Shown: positions 63,314 to 64,000 of the stretch, piece after piece
Layout of the letters: each line of letters begins with the position of its first letter
How positions within the stretch are numbered: the first letter of the stretch is position 1
Origin: Putridiphycobacter roseus
GTDB lineage: Bacteria > Bacteroidota > Bacteroidia > Flavobacteriales_D > Crocinitomicaceae
NCBI RefSeq assembly: GCF_003234935.1
Contig: NZ_QKSB01000007.1
Coordinates: 36,272 to 100,271, forward strand
DNA: 64,000 nucleotides
Direction of reading: 5' to 3'
The notes under the pieces: model-generated
Database searches by the model: none
Seen by the model: the letters and a program-made list of their open reading frames with translations, nothing else
Told to the model about the DNA's origin: nothing
Position numbers and translations under genes: made by a program

Positions 63314-64000
63314 TTATTGCTTTAAATCCATCAAATACGCTGAAATTGAAAGCAATTCACTTTCTTTTTGGTGTTTACCAATCAATTGTAATCCAAAAGG
63401 TAAACCATTGGAATGTGTACCCATAGGTAATGAAATTGCGGGATTTCCAGCCAAATTCGCTTGCACTGTAAAAATATCTTGTAAGTACATTTGAATGGCA
63501 TCTTTTACACCGCCTATTTTAAATGCAGTATCTGGTGTGGTAGGTAACAATAAGACATCATATTCCGATAATAATTCATTGGTTTTATTTTGAATTATAC
63601 GTCTCACTTTTTGCCCTTTAGTGTAGTAAGCATCATAATAACCATGCGAAAGAACAAATGTACCCAGCATAATTCTTTTCTTTACTTCTTCTCCAAAACC
63701 TTCACTTCTTGACTTTTTATAAGTTTCTTCTACTCCTTTCACATTATCAGCTAATCGACCAAAATGAACACCAGTATATCTGGATAAATTGGAAGATGCT
63801 TCTGCTGTTGTGAGCACGTAATAAGTAGGTACCATAGCATCTAAATAAGGAAAACTAACAGGTTCAACCGTATGTCCTTCTTTTTTTAATACTTGGATCG
63901 TTTGTTCTAATTTCGTTTTTATTTCAGGATTTAGTCCTTTTGATTCTAAACAATCACTGATGTATCCAACTTTTAAACTTCCTTTCTCAATTTTTTCAAT
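63314..64000 (-). CDS. gatA: Aspartyl/glutamyl-tRNA amidotransferase subunit A, C-terminal part (cut by window end)
   Basis: The frame is open through base 64000, so the N-terminal part of the gene, which would contain the amidase Ser-cisSer-Lys site, lies outside. The visible part of about 228 codons has typical GatA features. These are the stretch reading VPTYYVLTTAEASSNLSRYTGVHFG, EEVKKRIMLGTFVLSHGYYDAYYTKGQKVR, LLPTTPDTAFKIG and NLAGNPAISLPMG. GatA, with GatB and GatC, makes Gln-tRNA(Gln) or Asn-tRNA(Asn) from misacylated tRNAs, consistent with the gltX gene in this window. The stop is 3 bases before the transglycosylase start. Confidence 0.94.
   Translation of the reverse strand: MEKIEKGSLKVGYISDCLESKGLNPEIKTKLEQTIQVLKKEGHTVEPVSFPYLDAMVPTYYVLTTAEASSNLSRYTGVHFGRLADNVKGVEETYKKSRSEGFGEEVKKRIMLGTFVLSHGYYDAYYTKGQKVRRIIQNKTNELLSEYDVLLLPTTPDTAFKIGGVKDAIQMYLQDIFTVQANLAGNPAISLPMGTHSNGLPFGLQLIGKHQKESELLSISAYLMDLKQ

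Overview
This 64 kb window is AT-rich chromosomal DNA from a member of the phylum Bacteroidota; genus and family cannot be fixed from sequence alone. The evidence is the repeated promoter element TAnnTTTG upstream of genes, two TonB-dependent receptors, HTTM, imelysin, DUF4837 and DUF4175 families, type IX secretion C-terminal domains, and sparse Shine-Dalgarno sites. Most of the window is ordinary core chromosome: dxs-tpx, mnmG, ybeY, gltX-folB, tRNA-Cys, rpiB, nfu, dinB, lipB and gatA.

Layout. 1-3.2 kb: 3' end of a DEAD-box RNA helicase, then dxs-tpx. 3.5-11.5 kb (minus): a beta-barrel-like protein, a methyltransferase, mnmG, ybeY, an RsbW-like ATPase and a very long DUF4175 protein. 11.6-13.6 kb: gltX-folB and tRNA-Cys, followed by a tandem array of 187-bp units that each begin with a copy of the tRNA 3' end. 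14.4-23.1 kb: a CotH/lamin-tail protein, then DUF4856, imelysin, HTTM and a TonB receptor, read as an iron-related outer-membrane module. 23.1-26.5 kb: an ECF sigma factor with a membrane partner carrying PKD and gliding-type C-terminal domains, a TlpA-like thioredoxin and rpiB. 26.5-26.9 kb: a gene-free AT-rich stretch with DnaA-box-like 9-mers. 26.9-34.9 kb: a MORN/YwqK-repeat protein, a LytTR regulator, Nfu, a metal (probably copper) module and dinB-DUF1853. 35-37.5 kb: two outer-membrane proteins and a GNAT enzyme. 37.5-43.5 kb: an accessory island with a DUF4143 ATPase and a PLD-nuclease/SF2-helicase protein ending in a LexA-type self-cleavage domain, coupled to a NUDIX gene. 44-51.6 kb: MFS transporter, ketoacyl synthase, LD-carboxypeptidase, a GT-C-like membrane protein and a GT2 enzyme. 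51.7-64 kb: a large T9SS-exported protein, a beta-lactamase-like hydrolase, lipB, duplicated MauG-type cytochromes, DUF4837, a LysM lytic transglycosylase and the 3' part of gatA.

Three observations stand out. First, two near-perfect ParB-binding parS 16-mers at the ybeY/mnmG junction, a third near 55.9 kb, and the DnaA-box stretch at 26.5-26.9 kb together suggest the window lies close to the replication origin. Second, the tRNA-Cys 3'-end array looks like repeated insertion or amplification at a tRNA end, with a diverged fourth unit whose hairpins are kept although their sequence changed. Third, the PLD-helicase carries a C-terminal module with an Ala-Gly bond, Ser and Lys spaced as in LexA, which suggests a DNA-damage- or phage-responsive system that switches by autoproteolysis. 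Functions below come from recognising families by eye; no database search was run.
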